A stretch of 6,451 nt of DNA from an uncultured Micrococcus sp. GTDB taxonomy: Bacteria; Actinomycetota; Actinomycetes; Actinomycetales; Micrococcaceae. Shown piece after piece: positions 5,407 to 6,451 of the stretch. Below the pieces are notes generated by a model. The model did not search any database. It saw only the letters and a list, made by a program, of their open reading frames with translations, and had not been told where the DNA came from. The translations under genes were made by a program, and so were the position numbers. The stretch is taken from contig CAMIOJ010000122.1 in the NCBI GenBank assembly GCA_946222435.1, forward strand, positions 1 to 6,451, written 5' to 3'. How positions within the stretch are numbered: position 1 is the stretch's first letter; every line of letters begins with the position of its first letter.

Positions 5407-5431
5407 CCCGCCGGTCGACCCGGATCAGCGC

Positions 5432-6394
5432 ATGAGTGAGCGGCGAGGCCGCGGCACGCCCCAGGGGGACCCCTCCTGGGGCGATGCCATCTGGATCGAG
5501 GCCCCCTCGGTGAGGGCCGCTCGGGAACGGGCGGCCCGCCGTGGTGGCGTGGAGACAGGCGGTGCAGCGTCGGGCGGTGCGGACATGCCGGAGGAGGAGC
5601 TTCCGGACGGCGTCGACCCCGAACGTCTCGCCGCCGCCCGCGCCCGCAGCGCCGCCCGCCGGGCACGGGCCCAGGCCGAGCGCGAGCACGTGCTCGGCTC
5701 TGGACCGGTCGACCCGCGCCGCTCCCGCACCGCGCCCCGAGAGAGCCCGTGGGCCGAGGCCTTCGGCGGTGGCTCCTCGGAAGAGGAGGACCCCGCGCCG
5801 CGGGGAACGAAGCGGACGAAGGGCTCGAGGGGCTCCCGCCGCCGGAACCGCGACCGCGAAGGACGGCGCGAGCCGGCCCCGCTGCCCTCGGACCCGGACG
5901 AGCTGCGCGAACTGGCCCGGAACATCGTGCTGCGCCACCTCACCGGCGCGCCCCGTTCCCGCCACCAGCTCGAGCAGCGCCTCGCGGACCGCGGGATCCC
6001 GGAGGAGGTCGGCGCCGAGGTCCTGGACCGCATGGAGGCCGTCCGCCTCGTGGACGACTCCGCCTTCGCCGAGACCCTCGTCCGCTCCCGCCACCGCGGC
6101 CGCGGCCTGGCCCGCAGCGCCCTGCGCCGCGAGCTCAAGGAGAAGGGTGTGGACGGCGAGACCGCCGAGGAGGCCCTCGAGGCGGTCACCGGGGAGGACG
6201 AGCGCGCCGCGGCCGAGGAGCTGGTGGCCAAGAAGATCCGCACCCGCCCCGTACCCACTGGCAGGGACGCCGAGTCCCGCGCCGAGCGTGACAAGCACGT
6301 GCGCCGGCTCGTCGCCATGCTCGGTCGCAAGGGCTATGCGCCCGGGGTGGCGTTCTCCGTGGTCCGCGAGGCGATCGACGCCCAGGACGAGTGA
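5432..6394 (+). CDS. recX: Regulatory protein RecX with a long N-terminal extension
   Basis: RecX binds the RecA filament and restrains its ATPase and strand exchange. The RecX domain is residues 157-317: LRELARNIVLRHLTGAPRSRHQLEQRL, then LVDDSAFAETLVRSR, ARSALRRELKEKGV, and a third repeat ending in RLVAMLGRKGYAPGVAFSVVREAI. These are the three tandem three-helix units of the family. Usual RecX length is about 150-200 residues; here about 155 residues precede the domain. They are rich in Arg, Ala, Glu and Gly, with a WGDAIWIEAP motif near residue 16, an Ala/Arg helix (65-85) and a very basic patch (125-147), so probably disordered and possibly nucleic-acid binding. Codon third positions are G/C-rich from 5432, supporting the long form, although only a weak GGAT precedes this ATG. 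Expression should follow recA. Confidence 0.93.
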   Translation: MSERRGRGTPQGDPSWGDAIWIEAPSVRAARERAARRGGVETGGAASGGADMPEEELPDGVDPERLAAARARSAARRARAQAEREHVLGSGPVDPRRSRTAPRESPWAEAFGGGSSEEEDPAPRGTKRTKGSRGSRRRNRDREGRREPAPLPSDPDELRELARNIVLRHLTGAPRSRHQLEQRLADRGIPEEVGAEVLDRMEAVRLVDDSAFAETLVRSRHRGRGLARSALRRELKEKGVDGETAEEALEAVTGEDERAAAEELVAKKIRTRPVPTGRDAESRAERDKHVRRLVAMLGRKGYAPGVAFSVVREAIDAQDE

Positions 6395-6451
6395 GCCCGG
6401 CAACCGCACTCGGCATCCGTCCCGGACGCGACCCCACCCGGCCCCGTACCC
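6395..6451 (+). other. Short sequence after recX with no visible feature
   Basis: These 57 nt follow the recX stop to the end of the window. I see no terminator hairpin, promoter or convincing start of the next gene. Confidence 0.5.

Noticed and set aside
5407..5431. Possible terminator or attenuator between recA and recX
   Set aside because: The gap is 25 nt. The near-palindrome CCGGTCGACCCGG has arms too short to act as a terminator.

Overview
The window is high-GC DNA (roughly 70% or more, with codon third positions almost always G or C). The gene order ftsK, pgsA, cinA/pncC, clgR-like, DUF3046, recA, recX, all on the plus strand, is the conserved actinobacterial recA neighbourhood. The protein sequences look most like Micrococcaceae (Micrococcus, Kocuria or Arthrobacter relatives). 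The genus is an inference from general resemblance, not from a database search. I see no mobile element, tRNA, rRNA or CRISPR array.

Layout. Positions 1-482 are the 3' end of ftsK (DNA translocase, gamma domain). pgsA (461-1180) overlaps it, and cinA/pncC (1206-1793) follows after 25 nt, so these three look like one transcription unit. A 407-residue protein of unknown function, with a soluble N-terminal domain and a membrane C-terminal domain, occupies 1874-3097. It starts at a GTG placed exactly where a leaderless transcript from its own -10 element would begin. A 156-nt gap then carries a textbook group-IV (SigR/SigH/SigE-type) stress promoter in front of a ClgR-type XRE regulator (3254-3679, with an alternative start at 3362). 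A strong 18-bp hairpin terminator at 3703-3743 closes that unit. A hairpin-rich leader (3744-3912) precedes a 72-residue DUF3046 protein (3913-4131). The 210 nt before recA hold a perfect LexA/SOS box and two -10 elements, the second preceded by a close match to the PafBC-type DNA-damage promoter motif. recA (4342-5406) and recX (5432-6394) follow as an operon. RecX has a long, charged N-terminal extension.

How it fits together. The block joins chromosome segregation (FtsK), membrane phospholipid synthesis (PgsA), NMN recycling (PncC), proteolytic stress control (ClgR) and recombination with its modulator (RecA/RecX). The regulatory sequences suggest three separate inputs: a SigR/SigH-like stress sigma factor for clgR, LexA for the distal recA promoter, and a LexA-independent damage response for the proximal recA promoter. 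Most of the window is ordinary conserved chromosome. The parts worth a second look are the promoters, the unknown membrane protein, the DUF3046 leader and the RecX extension. I found no wholly new system.
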